Assembly (NCBI RefSeq): GCF_003952165.1
Contig: NZ_RXFT01000007.1
Location: 62,001 to 126,000, forward strand
Length of the DNA stretch: 64,000 nucleotides
Reading direction: 5' to 3'
Source of the DNA: Variovorax guangxiensis
GTDB taxonomy: Bacteria > Pseudomonadota > Gammaproteobacteria > Burkholderiales > Burkholderiaceae_C
The stretch's first letter is position 1. Each line of letters starts with the position of its first letter. Under the pieces are notes generated by a model, which was given only the letters and a program-made list of their open reading frames with translations, searched no databases and was not told the DNA's origin. Shown one piece after another: positions 16,464 through 25,345 of this stretch. The position numbers were made by a program, and so were the translations under genes.

Positions 16464-16588
16464 CCAGGCACGCCCCCAGGCTTGCCCACTTCGTGTGGCC
16501 GCCAACCCCCTTGCAGGGGGCAACACCTGCAGCCCGGCCAAGCCGGTTCTGCGGTGTTCCCCGAATGAGCCAAACCGCTGGAATTTAG
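16460..16588 (+). other. 42-codon open frame bridging mlaE and mlaD through a repeat
   Basis: The ATG shares bases with the mlaE TGA (ATGA), and the frame stays open across the dispersed repeat to a TAG that ends 11 bases before the mlaD start, just upstream of the mlaD ribosome-binding site. The predicted peptide (MTRHAPRLAHFVWPP...) is repeat-derived and low-complexity. It is unlikely to be a functional protein but could carry ribosomes across the junction. Recorded as a possible translational bridge, not as a gene. Confidence 0.4.
16472..16563 (+). repeat. Dispersed GC-rich repeat, family 1, copy A
   Basis: About 90 bases beginning GCCCCCAGGCTT and ending GCGGTGTTCC, with the CCCCCTTGCAGGGGG hairpin in the middle and GCCCGG...AGCCGG after it. 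It resembles the copies near 37.5, 53.0 and 59.7 kb but is the most diverged, having small deletions after CACTTCGTG. Confidence 0.85.
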
Positions 16589-16599
16589 GAAGAGTCGAT

Positions 16600-17088
16600 A
16601 TGCAACGTTCCAACAATGACATCTGGGTCGGCCTGTTCGTCCTGATCGGCGCTGCTGCGCTGCTGTTCCTCGCGCTGCAGTCGGCCAACCTGCTGAGCCT
16701 GAACTTCCAGAAGACCTATTCGGTCACGGCGCGCTTCGACAACATCGGCGGCCTCAAGCCGCAGACCGCGGTGAAGAGCGCGGGCGTGGTGGTCGGGCGT
16801 GTGGAATCCATCTCCTTCAACGACAAGACCTTTCAGGCAGACGTCACTCTGGCTTTGCAAAACCGTTACAGTTTTCCCAAGGACAGCTCGCTCAAGATCC
16901 TGACCAGTGGCTTGCTCGGCGAGCAGTACATCGGAATCGAGGCGGGCGCCGAGGACAAGAACTTGCAAGCCGGCGACACCATCACCGCGACCCAATCGGC
17001 CGTGGTGCTGGAAAACCTGATCAGCCAGTTCCTGTACAGCAAGGCGGCGGAGGGAAATTCCACGCCTGGAACAGCCAATAAGAAATGA
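16600..17088 (+). CDS. mlaD: Outer-membrane lipid asymmetry protein MlaD (MCE domain)
   Basis: Periplasmic lipid-binding subunit of the Mla complex, anchored by one N-terminal helix at residues 9-28 and forming a hexameric MCE ring in the family. The single MCE domain starts at YSVTARFDNIGGLKPQTAVK. The protein has 162 residues, close to the usual 160-180. The ATG is supported by AGGAAGAG eight bases upstream and by the typical MQRSNNDIWVG N-terminus. An in-frame extension reading from 16495 would translate the repeat and is rejected. The stop overlaps the mlaA start. Confidence 0.94.
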   Translation: MQRSNNDIWVGLFVLIGAAALLFLALQSANLLSLNFQKTYSVTARFDNIGGLKPQTAVKSAGVVVGRVESISFNDKTFQADVTLALQNRYSFPKDSSLKILTSGLLGEQYIGIEAGAEDKNLQAGDTITATQSAVVLENLISQFLYSKAAEGNSTPGTANKK

Positions 17089-17849
17089 AAACACGATCTT
17101 CTTTGTTTTTTGCTATGAATAGCGTAGCAAGCCGGACCCGCTGGATTGGCGCCGGCGCGGTACTTGCCCTGGCCGCCGGTTGTGCGACCGGCCCCAACGC
17201 CAACCCCGCCGATCCCCTCGAGCCGTTCAACCGGGGTGTCTCGCGCTTCAACGACGCCGTCGACGATGCCGTGCTGGTGCCCGCGGCCACGGCCTACCAG
17301 AACGCGCTGCCCTCCATGGTGCGCACCGGCGTGAACAACTTCTTCAACAACATCGGTGACGTCTGGAACCTCGTCAACAACGTGGCCCAGCTCAAGCTGC
17401 AGAACAGTGCCGAGACCTTCATGCGGCTGAACGTCAACACCATCTTCGGCCTCGGCGGTGTGCTGGACGTGGCGACCGAAGCGCGCCTCCCGCGCCACGA
17501 GGAAGACTTCGGTCAGACCCTGGGCTACTGGGGCGTGGGTTCCGGCCCGTACGTGGTGCTGCCGCTGCTGGGCTCCTCCACGCTGCGCGACACCGCCGCC
17601 AAGCCGCTCGACATGTGGGGCGACCCGCTGGGCTACGTGGAGGACATCCCCTGGCGCAATTCGCTGACGGTGCTGCGCGTCGTCGACACGCGCTCGCAGT
17701 ACCTGCGCGCGAGCCGCCTGCTTGGCGACGCGGCGCTCGACAAGTATTCGTTCACGCGCGATGCGTACCTGCAGCGCCGCCGCAGCCAGGTCTACGACGG
17801 CAACCCGCCCGACGACGGCGGCGGCATGGACAAGGGCGCCGACAAATAA
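17085..17849 (+). CDS. mlaA: Outer-membrane lipoprotein MlaA (VacJ)
   Basis: Lipoprotein that works with porins to pull misplaced phospholipid from the outer leaflet and pass it to MlaC. The 254-residue protein has the lipobox LAAGC with lipidated Cys33, followed by PADPLEPFNRGVSRFND, the VacJ hallmark. The ATG overlaps the mlaD stop and gives a 32-residue signal peptide; an in-frame ATG 30 bases later (MNSVASRTRW) would give a more usual 22-residue one. That second ATG lies in a short GCTATGAA...GTAGCA element that also occurs at the hisH start. In E. coli mlaA is elsewhere; here it is inside the operon. Confidence 0.93.
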   Translation: MKTRSSLFFAMNSVASRTRWIGAGAVLALAAGCATGPNANPADPLEPFNRGVSRFNDAVDDAVLVPAATAYQNALPSMVRTGVNNFFNNIGDVWNLVNNVAQLKLQNSAETFMRLNVNTIFGLGGVLDVATEARLPRHEEDFGQTLGYWGVGSGPYVVLPLLGSSTLRDTAAKPLDMWGDPLGYVEDIPWRNSLTVLRVVDTRSQYLRASRLLGDAALDKYSFTRDAYLQRRRSQVYDGNPPDDGGGMDKGADK

Positions 17850-17905
17850 AGACGACGCAAGGGAGGGCAGCCCGCTTGCATCCGGTTGCAAGGCTTCACC
17901 TCCCG

Positions 17906-17950
17906 GACAGGAACCCCGTCGGCCCCGTGGGGCTCGAATCCGTTCCTGTC
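17906..17950 (+). other. Structured mRNA element between mlaA and mlaC
   Basis: GACAGGAAC pairs perfectly with GTTCCTGTC across a nested GCCCC-GT-GGGGC hairpin. There is no T run, so it is not an ordinary terminator. It sits in the 158-base gap between mlaA and mlaC and could stabilise or process the mRNA; no function is demonstrated. The rest of the gap holds no gene. Confidence 0.6.
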
Positions 17951-18007
17951 TCAGCAGCCGGTTTTCCGGGTGCCTGCGGATTTTCAAACTTGAATGAGGG
18001 ACTCTCC

Positions 18008-18664
18008 ATGAACAACAAGACCCTGCAACGTCGCGATCTCGGCCGCCTGGCTCTGGCCGGCGCACTGCTGTTCAGTGCCGCCGTCGCCTTCGTCCAGCCC
18101 GCCCGTGCCGCCGACGAGGCGCCCGACGCACTGGTCAAGCGCCTGTCGACCGACGTGCTCGAGACGATCAAGGCCGACTCGTCCATCAAGTCGGGCGACG
18201 TCAACAAGATCATGGTGCTGGTCGACAGCAAGATCATGCCGAACGTCAACTTCCAGCGCATGACCGCCTCTGCCGTCGGCCCGGCCTGGCGTACCGCCAC
18301 CCCCGAGCAGCAGAAGCGCCTGCAGGACGAGTTCAAGGCCCTGCTGGTCCGCACCTATGCCGGCGCGCTCGACCAGGTGACCGACCAGACCGTCACCGTG
18401 CGTCCGTTCCGCGGCTCGCCCGACGACAAGGACGTGCTGGTGCGCACCGAGGTCCGCGGCCGCGGCGATCCGGTCCAGCTCGACTACCGCCTCGAGAAGA
18501 CCCCCGGCCAGGGCGCCGGCTGGAAGGTCTACAACCTGAACGTGCTGGGCGTCTGGCTGGTCGATACCTACCGCACCCAGTTCGCGCAGGAAATCAACAA
18601 GAGCGGCATCGACGGCCTGATTACCGCGCTGGCCGCGCGCAACAAGGGCAACGGCAAGAGCTGA
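18008..18664 (+). CDS. mlaC: Periplasmic phospholipid-binding protein MlaC
   Basis: Soluble shuttle that carries phospholipid between MlaA and the MlaFEDB complex. The 218-residue protein has a cleavable signal ending ARA at about residue 34. The signal reads QRRDLGRLALAG, which contains twin arginines in a Tat-like setting, although family members normally use Sec. The mature part shows the Tgt2/MlaC features VDSKIMPNVNFQRMTASAVGPAWRTATPEQ and a C-terminal YNLNVLGVWLVDTYR. The ATG is preceded by GAGGGAC. A longer in-frame extension begins inside mlaA and is rejected. Confidence 0.93.
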   Translation: MNNKTLQRRDLGRLALAGALLFSAAVAFVQPARAADEAPDALVKRLSTDVLETIKADSSIKSGDVNKIMVLVDSKIMPNVNFQRMTASAVGPAWRTATPEQQKRLQDEFKALLVRTYAGALDQVTDQTVTVRPFRGSPDDKDVLVRTEVRGRGDPVQLDYRLEKTPGQGAGWKVYNLNVLGVWLVDTYRTQFAQEINKSGIDGLITALAARNKGNGKS

Positions 18665-18680
18665 GCCGGAGCCGCGCGAC

Positions 18681-18956
18681 ATGCTGGTCCTGCCCGCCCG
18701 ACTGACCCATGACGAAGCCCCCGCCTGCATGCGCATGCTGCAGCAGGGGCTGAAGGGCCAGACCGACTCGTCGTCCACCGTGGTCGACGCGACGGCGCTG
18801 ACCCAGTTCGATTCATCGGCGCTGGCCGTGCTGCTCGAATGCCGGCGCGAATCGAGCGCGCTGGGGCGCGGTTTCTCCGTCAAGGGGCTCTCGCCCCGGC
18901 TGCGCGAACTGGCGGCCCTGTACGGCATTGCCGGACTTTTGCCCGCCGCGCCCTGA
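18681..18956 (+). CDS. mlaB: STAS-domain protein MlaB
   Basis: Small cytoplasmic STAS protein that binds MlaF and is needed for assembly and activity of the complex. The 91 residues form a single STAS fold, with VVDATALTQFDSSALAVLLE containing the conserved Asp-Ser-Ser loop. It lies 16 bases after mlaC and closes the order mlaF-E-D-A-C-B. The short length and position make the call secure even though STAS sequences are weakly conserved. Confidence 0.88.
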   Translation: MLVLPARLTHDEAPACMRMLQQGLKGQTDSSSTVVDATALTQFDSSALAVLLECRRESSALGRGFSVKGLSPRLRELAALYGIAGLLPAAP

Positions 18957-18962
18957 CCCGTC

Positions 18963-18978
18963 GGCCCCGGCCGGGGCC
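18963..18978 (+). other. Perfect 16-base palindrome downstream of mlaB
   Basis: GGCCCCGGCCGGGGCC lies six bases after the mlaB stop. It would fold tightly in mRNA but has no T run. It may mark the 3' end of the mla transcript, or simply reflect the GC-rich composition. Confidence 0.45.
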
Positions 18979-19042
18979 GCATGAGGGTATCGGGCCGCTG
19001 CCCGGCAGCTTGTAAAGCGGCACCTTAAAATCGCGGGCTCCC

Positions 19043-19990
19043 ATGCCCGCGATCTCATTCCAGTCGGTCTCCAAGACCTATCCCCCCTCCAGACAGCAGA
19101 AGGCCCAGGGCAAGCCGGGGCTCAAGGCGGTCGACGAGGTCAGCTTCCAGATCGAGGAGGGCGAGTTCTTCGGCCTGCTCGGCCCGAACGGCGCGGGAAA
19201 GACCACCCTGATCAGCATGCTCGCGGGCCTTTCGCGGCCTACGGCGGGTGCCATCAGCGTCCACGGATTCGACGTGCAGCGCGAGTACGCGCAGGCGCGC
19301 CGCCAGCTCGGCATCGTGCCGCAGGAGCTGGTGTTCGACCCCTTCTTCAACGTGCGCGAGTCGCTGCGCATCCAGTCGGGCTACTTCGGCATCACCAACA
19401 ACGAAGCCTGGATCGACGAGCTGCTGCAGAGCCTGGGCCTTGCCGACAAGGCCACGGCCAACATGCGCCAGCTCTCCGGCGGCATGAAGCGCCGCGTGCT
19501 CGTGGCGCAGGCGCTGGTGCACAAGCCGCCGGTGATCGTGCTCGACGAGCCCACCGCCGGCGTCGACGTCGAGCTGCGCCAGACGCTCTGGCAGTTCGTC
19601 GCCAGGCTCAACAAGCAGGGCAGCACCGTGCTGCTCACCACCCATTACCTCGAAGAGGCCGAGGCGCTGTGCAGCCGCATCGCGATGCTCAAGCTGGGCA
19701 AGGTGATCGCGCTCGACCGCACCAGCGAGCTGCTGAAGTCGGCAGCGAGCAACGTGCTGCGATTCAAGACCGACGCCATGCTGCCCTGGGCCATCGCGCA
19801 GCATGCGCGCATCACCGGGCGCATCGTGCAGCTGCCGGCGCAGAACGCCCATGAAGTCGAACAACTGCTGGCCGCCATTCGCGAAGCCGGCGTCACGGTG
19901 GAAGACGTGGAAATGCGCAAGGCCGACCTGGAAGACGTGTTCATCGACCTGATGGCCGGCGAGCAGACGCCGCTGGAGGTGGCGCGATGA
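19043..19990 (+). CDS. ABC transporter ATP-binding protein (YadG-like)
   Basis: ATPase of a type-2 (ABC-2) exporter. The 315-residue protein has Walker A GPNGAGKT at residues 47-54, signature LSGGMKRR near 148, Walker B VIVLDEPTAGVD and H-loop TTHYLEEAEAL. The C-terminal 80 residues form the accessory domain seen in YadG/CcmA-type ATPases. The permease gene follows in the same direction. A TAAAAT box 12 bases before the start might be a -10 element, but no -35 at the right distance was found. The stop overlaps an ATG that opens a 29-codon bridge to the permease. Substrate unknown. Confidence 0.9.
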   Translation: MPAISFQSVSKTYPPSRQQKAQGKPGLKAVDEVSFQIEEGEFFGLLGPNGAGKTTLISMLAGLSRPTAGAISVHGFDVQREYAQARRQLGIVPQELVFDPFFNVRESLRIQSGYFGITNNEAWIDELLQSLGLADKATANMRQLSGGMKRRVLVAQALVHKPPVIVLDEPTAGVDVELRQTLWQFVARLNKQGSTVLLTTHYLEEAEALCSRIAMLKLGKVIALDRTSELLKSAASNVLRFKTDAMLPWAIAQHARITGRIVQLPAQNAHEVEQLLAAIREAGVTVEDVEMRKADLEDVFIDLMAGEQTPLEVAR

Positions 19991-20076
19991 GCGCCGCGCC
20001 GGGCCGCCCCAAGCAAGCGAAGCTCCCCCTCGGGGGGAAGCACGGACACGCAGTGCCGTGCAAGGGGGCCTCATGA
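19987..20076 (+). other. 29-codon open frame bridging the ABC ATPase and permease genes
   Basis: Its ATG overlaps the ATPase stop (ATGA) and its TGA overlaps the permease ATG (ATGA), so the whole junction is spanned by one open frame. The content is the dispersed repeat. The peptide (MSAAPGRPKQAKLPLGG...) is basic and low-complexity and is unlikely to have a function of its own. The geometry is what would result from a repeat landing in a former ATGA overlap while keeping translational coupling. Confidence 0.5.
19996..20068 (+). repeat. Dispersed GC-rich repeat, family 2
   Basis: CCGCGCCGGGCCGCCCCAAG is followed by AGCGAAGCTCCCCCTCGG, a hairpin of CCCC with GGGG, and a second hairpin of CACGG with CCGTG. 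Elements starting with these words are common between genes in Comamonadaceae genomes (general knowledge). Only this copy was seen in the window. It supplies the AAGGGGG ribosome-binding site of the downstream permease. Confidence 0.6.
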
Positions 20077-20837
20077 TCGCCGTCACGGGTTGGCGCGCGC
20101 TGCTCTACAAGGAGACGCTGCGCTTCTGGAAGGTCGGCTTCCAGACCGTGGGCGCGCCGGTGCTCACCGCGCTGCTGTACCTGATGGTGTTCGGCCACGT
20201 GCTCGAAGACCACGTGAAGGTCTACGGCACGGTCGGCTACACCGCCTTCCTCGTTCCGGGCCTGGTGATGATGAGCGTGCTGCAGAACGCCTTCGCCAAC
20301 AGCTCGTCCTCGATCATCCAGAGCAAGATCATGGGCAACCTGGTCTTCGTGCTGCTCACTCCTCTTTCGCACTGGGGCTGGTTCTTCGCCTACGTGGGCT
20401 CGTCGGTCATCCGCGGGCTGGCGGTGGGGCTGGGCGTGTTCGTGGTGACGGTGCTGTTCGCGCAGCCGAGCTTCGTCGCGCCGGTGTGGATCCTGGTGTT
20501 CGCGCTGCTGGGCTCGGCCATGCTGGGCACGCTGGGACTCATCGCCGGGCTCTGGGCCGAGAAGTTCGACCAGATGGCGGTGTTCCAGAATTTCCTGATC
20601 ATGCCCATGACCTTCCTGTCGGGCGTGTTCTATTCGATCGGCTCGCTGCCGCCGTTCTGGCAGAACGTCAGCCACCTGAACCCGTTCTTCTACATGATCG
20701 ACGGCTTCCGCTACGGCTTCTTCGGTGTGAGCGACGCGTCGCCCTGGCTCAGCCTGGGCATCGTCGGCACCGCATGGCTGGTGGTGAGCGCTATCGCCAT
20801 CCACTTGCTTCGCATCGGCTACAAAATCAGAGGCTGA
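20073..20837 (+). CDS. ABC-2 type transporter permease (YadH-like)
   Basis: Membrane subunit of the exporter, 254 residues with about six hydrophobic segments and the ABC-2 features PLSHWGWFFAYVGSSVIRG and PMTFLSGVFYSIGSLP. The ATG preceded by AAGGGGG is preferred; a GTG 15 bases upstream is in frame but lies in the repeat. Near the 3' end GGCTACAAAATCAGAGGCT resembles short GCTA(T/C) elements seen elsewhere in the window. It pairs with the preceding ATPase; substrate unknown. Confidence 0.9.
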   Translation: MIAVTGWRALLYKETLRFWKVGFQTVGAPVLTALLYLMVFGHVLEDHVKVYGTVGYTAFLVPGLVMMSVLQNAFANSSSSIIQSKIMGNLVFVLLTPLSHWGWFFAYVGSSVIRGLAVGLGVFVVTVLFAQPSFVAPVWILVFALLGSAMLGTLGLIAGLWAEKFDQMAVFQNFLIMPMTFLSGVFYSIGSLPPFWQNVSHLNPFFYMIDGFRYGFFGVSDASPWLSLGIVGTAWLVVSAIAIHLLRIGYKIRG

Positions 20838-20858
20838 ACGCCTCCTTCCACGACTCCC

Positions 20859-21101
20859 ATGACCGCTGACCAGCTCCAAGCCATCATCACCGCCCACCTG
20901 CCGTGCGAGCACATCTCGCTGGAGGGCGATGGCCGACATTGGTACGCGACCATCGTCTCGACCGAATTCGAGGGCAAGCGCTCGATCCAGCGCCACCAGC
21001 GGGTCTACGCCACCCTGGGTGCGAAAATGCACACCGACGAGGTGCATGCGCTTTCGATGAAGACATACACGCCGGCCGAATGGGCGGCGGTGGAAAAATG
21101 A
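20859..21101 (+). CDS. ibaG: BolA-family protein IbaG
   Basis: Small BolA-like protein of 80 residues. IbaG in E. coli is acid-induced and works with monothiol glutaredoxins in iron-sulphur handling. The BolA core is visible as HISLEGDGRHWYATIVSTEFEGK and RHQRVYATLG, with the conserved His in VHALSMKTYTP. Its position immediately upstream of murA is conserved across proteobacteria and supports IbaG rather than BolA proper. It lies 21 bases after the ABC permease and 42 bases before murA. Confidence 0.9.
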   Translation: MTADQLQAIITAHLPCEHISLEGDGRHWYATIVSTEFEGKRSIQRHQRVYATLGAKMHTDEVHALSMKTYTPAEWAAVEK

Positions 21102-21143
21102 CTCCCCGGCCCCTGGCGGCCTCCTGATTTCGCTGGAACTTCG

Positions 21144-22436
<1,293 letters not shown>

Positions 22437-22464
22437 TCACCTTCGCATCACAGGAGTCGCAATC

Positions 22465-23106
22465 GTGATCACGCTTGCTCTGTCCAAAGGCCGCATCTTC
22501 GAGGAGACGATGCCCCTGCTGGCCGCCGCCGGCATCGAGGTCACCGAAGACCCCGAGAAGTCGCGCAAGCTCATCCTCGGAACCACCCGCCCCGACGTGC
22601 GCGTGGTGCTGGTGCGCGCCTCCGACGTGCCCACCTACGTGCAGTACGGCGGCGCCGACCTCGGCGTGACCGGCCTCGACGTGCTGCTGGAGCACGGCAA
22701 CCAGGGCCTCTACCAGCCGCTGGACCTGCGCATCGCCGCCTGCCGCCTGAGCGTGGCCGTGCGCGCCGACTACGACTACACCTCGGCCGTGAAGCAGGGC
22801 TCGCGCCTGCGCGTGGCCACCAAGTACGTGGGCCTGGCACGCGACTTCTTCGCGAGCAAGGGCGTGCACGTCGACCTGATCAAGCTCTACGGCAGCATGG
22901 AGCTCGCGCCGCTCACCGGCCTGGCCGACGCCATCGTCGACCTGGTCTCCACCGGCAACACGCTCAAGGCCAACCACCTCGTCGAGGTGGAGCGCATCAT
23001 GGACATCAGCGCCCGCCTGGTGGTGAACCAGGCCGCGCTCAAGCTCAAGCGCGAGCCCATCCGCCACATCATCGACGCCTTCGCGTCAGCTATTCCTTCC
23101 GCCTGA
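22465..23106 (+). CDS. hisG: ATP phosphoribosyltransferase, short form
   Basis: First step of histidine synthesis: ATP plus PRPP gives phosphoribosyl-ATP. At 213 residues it is the short HisG form, which lacks the C-terminal regulatory domain and needs HisZ; no hisZ is in this window. LALSKGRIFEE, YGGADLGVTGLD and IVDLVSTGNTLKANHL (PRPP loop) are present. The GTG start has AGGAG nine bases upstream. An 11-codon frame begins at the ATG overlapping the murA stop and ends overlapping this GTG; its first codons (MITFA) resemble hisG's own (MITLA). Confidence 0.95.
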   Translation: MITLALSKGRIFEETMPLLAAAGIEVTEDPEKSRKLILGTTRPDVRVVLVRASDVPTYVQYGGADLGVTGLDVLLEHGNQGLYQPLDLRIAACRLSVAVRADYDYTSAVKQGSRLRVATKYVGLARDFFASKGVHVDLIKLYGSMELAPLTGLADAIVDLVSTGNTLKANHLVEVERIMDISARLVVNQAALKLKREPIRHIIDAFASAIPSA

Positions 23107-23124
23107 AACCTTCCGTCCCGTCCC

Positions 23125-24447
23125 ATGACCTCGAAAGCAGCCCCCCTCCGCCTGTCCACGACTTCAGCCAGCTTCGACGCTGAATTCAGGGCGCGGCTGC
23201 ATTGGTCGGCGGACGCCGACGCGGCCATCGAGAAGGTGGTGGCGGACATCCTCGCCGATGTGCGCAAGCGCGGCGACGAGGCGGTGCTCGAATACACGAA
23301 CCGCTTCGACAAGCTCGGCGCGAAGGCGCTGCCCGAGCTGGAACTGACGCAGGCCGAGCTGAAGGCCGCCTTCGAGTCGCTCCCCGTCGGGCAGCGCGAT
23401 GCCCTCGAAGCCGCCGCGCGCCGCGTGCGCGGCTATCACGAGGCCCAGAAGAAGGCCAGCGGCGAGAGCTGGAGCTACCGCGACGCCGACGGCACGCTGC
23501 TGGGCCAGAAGGTCACGCCGCTGGACCGCGTGGGCATCTATGTGCCGGGCGGCAAGGCCGCCTATCCGTCGAGCGTGCTGATGAACGCCATTCCGGCGCA
23601 CGTCGCGGGCGTCGGCGAGATCATCATGGTTGTACCGACCCCGAAGGGCGAGAAGAACCAGTTGGTGCTCGCCGCCGCGTATGTGGCCGGCGTGACGCGC
23701 GGCTTCACCATCGGCGGCGCCCAGGCCGTGGCCGCGCTGGCCTACGGCACCGCCACCATCCCCGCCGTCGACAAGATCACCGGCCCCGGCAACGCCTACG
23801 TCGCCGCCGCCAAGCGCCGCGTGTTCGGCACGGTCGGCATCGACATGATCGCGGGCCCCAGCGAGATCCTGGTGCTGGCCGACGGCACCACGCCGCCCGA
23901 GTGGGTGGCGATGGACCTGTTCAGCCAGGCCGAGCACGACGAACTGGCCCAGAGCATCCTGCTGTGCCCCGACGCCGCCTACATCGACCGCGTGCAGGCC
24001 GAGATCGACCGCCTGCTGCCCACGATGCCGCGCGCGGAGATCATCGCCGCCTCGCTCAACGGCCGCGGCGCGCTGATCCACACGAAGAGCATGGAAGAGG
24101 CCTGCGAGATCAGCAACCGCATCGCCCCCGAGCACCTGGAAGTGAGCAGCGGCGAGCCGAGCCGCTGGGAGCCGCTCTTGCGCCACGCCGGTGCGATCTT
24201 CCTCGGCGCCTTCACCAGCGAGAGCCTGGGCGACTACTGCGCCGGGCCGAACCACGTGCTGCCCACCAGCGGCACGGCGCGCTTCTCGAGCCCGCTGGGC
24301 GTGTACGACTTCCAGAAGCGCTCCAGCCTGATCGAGGTCAGCGAGGCCGGCGCCCAGGTGCTGGGCCCCATCGCCGTGACGCTGGCCGAGGGCGAAGGCC
24401 TGCAGGCGCACGCCGAGGCCGCCCGCATGCGGCTGCGTAAGATCTGA
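23125..24447 (+). CDS. hisD: Histidinol dehydrogenase
   Basis: Zinc enzyme that oxidises L-histidinol to histidine in two NAD-dependent steps, ending the pathway. The 440-residue protein has GKAAYPSSVLMNAIPA, GPGNAYVAAAKR, GPSEILVLAD, the SQAEHDE zinc/catalytic region and the C-terminal AGPNHVLPTSGTARFSSPLGVYDF. Length and motifs are typical. It lies 18 bases after hisG. Confidence 0.97.
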   Translation: MTSKAAPLRLSTTSASFDAEFRARLHWSADADAAIEKVVADILADVRKRGDEAVLEYTNRFDKLGAKALPELELTQAELKAAFESLPVGQRDALEAAARRVRGYHEAQKKASGESWSYRDADGTLLGQKVTPLDRVGIYVPGGKAAYPSSVLMNAIPAHVAGVGEIIMVVPTPKGEKNQLVLAAAYVAGVTRGFTIGGAQAVAALAYGTATIPAVDKITGPGNAYVAAAKRRVFGTVGIDMIAGPSEILVLADGTTPPEWVAMDLFSQAEHDELAQSILLCPDAAYIDRVQAEIDRLLPTMPRAEIIAASLNGRGALIHTKSMEEACEISNRIAPEHLEVSSGEPSRWEPLLRHAGAIFLGAFTSESLGDYCAGPNHVLPTSGTARFSSPLGVYDFQKRSSLIEVSEAGAQVLGPIAVTLAEGEGLQAHAEAARMRLRKI

Positions 24448-24485
24448 AGTCCAACAACAACCCGCATGCGGGGGGGGCACGCCTG

Positions 24486-25340
24486 ATGATCGATCGTCTT
24501 TTCGGTTTGCATTTCAGTTTGCGTTCGGGTTCGCGCCTGTTCAGGTTCGCCGCCATTGCCATCGCGGGCGCCGCGCTCCTGGCCGCCTGCAGCCAGATGC
24601 CGCAGGCGCCGCGCGAATCGGTGGCCGCTACCGCCACGCCCAGCGCCGCGCCGGCGGCGCCCGCGCCGCAGCTCGGCACGCAGTGGGGCGAGGGCATCGA
24701 ATCGAAGACCCGCACGGTCGACGCCAAGCGGCTTTCCAGCCGGCCGGACGACGTGGCCTCGCTGGGCTACAACGAAGCCTCCGCCGTGCGCCGCGCGGTG
24801 GGCGGCAATCCCGAGCGTCGCCTGAACCTGCTGCTGGCCGACGGCGACGTCGAATGGTCTGTGCTCGACGAGGACGGCCGCCCGCTGCCGCTGCAGCGCG
24901 CCCGCCGCGGTGCCGGCGGCGACGACATGTTCCGCCTGGCCGGCGTCGAGGGCTCGCGCTACACGCTGCGCTTTCGCAACCTGAGCGAGCGCAGCTACGA
25001 GGTGATCGCCACGGTCGACGGCCTGGACGTGCTCAACGGCAAGCCCGGCAGCCTGCGCAACGGCGGCTACGTGCTGCGTCCGCTGCAGTCGCTGACCATC
25101 GAAGGCTTCCGCAAGAGCCAGAACGAGGTCGCCGCCTTCCGCTTTTCCGCGCCCGGCCGCGCCTATGCCGCCAACACCGAGGCCGGCGACGTGCGCAACA
25201 TCGGCGTGATCGGCGCCGCGCTGTTCGAGCTGGAGGAGCGCGACGCGCCCCGCCGCCAGCGCCGCGACGCGGCCCCGGCGCAGCCCAGCGCCTTCCCGGC
25301 CGACGGCGCCTACGCGCCGCCGCCGCGCTACCGCAAGTGA
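24486..25340 (+). CDS. Predicted lipoprotein of unknown function
   Basis: 284-residue envelope protein with an N-terminal hydrophobic stretch and lipobox LLAAC, lipidated at Cys35. An Ala/Pro-rich linker at about 45-62 follows. The next 190 residues look like beta-rich globular sequence (LADGDVEWSVLDEDGRPL, SRYTLRFRNLSERSYEVIATVDGLDVL). The C-terminus is Arg/Pro-rich and probably disordered. No family is recognised. It sits between hisD and hisC in the same direction and is followed six bases later by a small secreted protein, suggesting the two act together and are unrelated to histidine synthesis. Confidence 0.7.
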   Translation: MIDRLFGLHFSLRSGSRLFRFAAIAIAGAALLAACSQMPQAPRESVAATATPSAAPAAPAPQLGTQWGEGIESKTRTVDAKRLSSRPDDVASLGYNEASAVRRAVGGNPERRLNLLLADGDVEWSVLDEDGRPLPLQRARRGAGGDDMFRLAGVEGSRYTLRFRNLSERSYEVIATVDGLDVLNGKPGSLRNGGYVLRPLQSLTIEGFRKSQNEVAAFRFSAPGRAYAANTEAGDVRNIGVIGAALFELEERDAPRRQRRDAAPAQPSAFPADGAYAPPPRYRK

Positions 25341-25345
25341 GCCCC

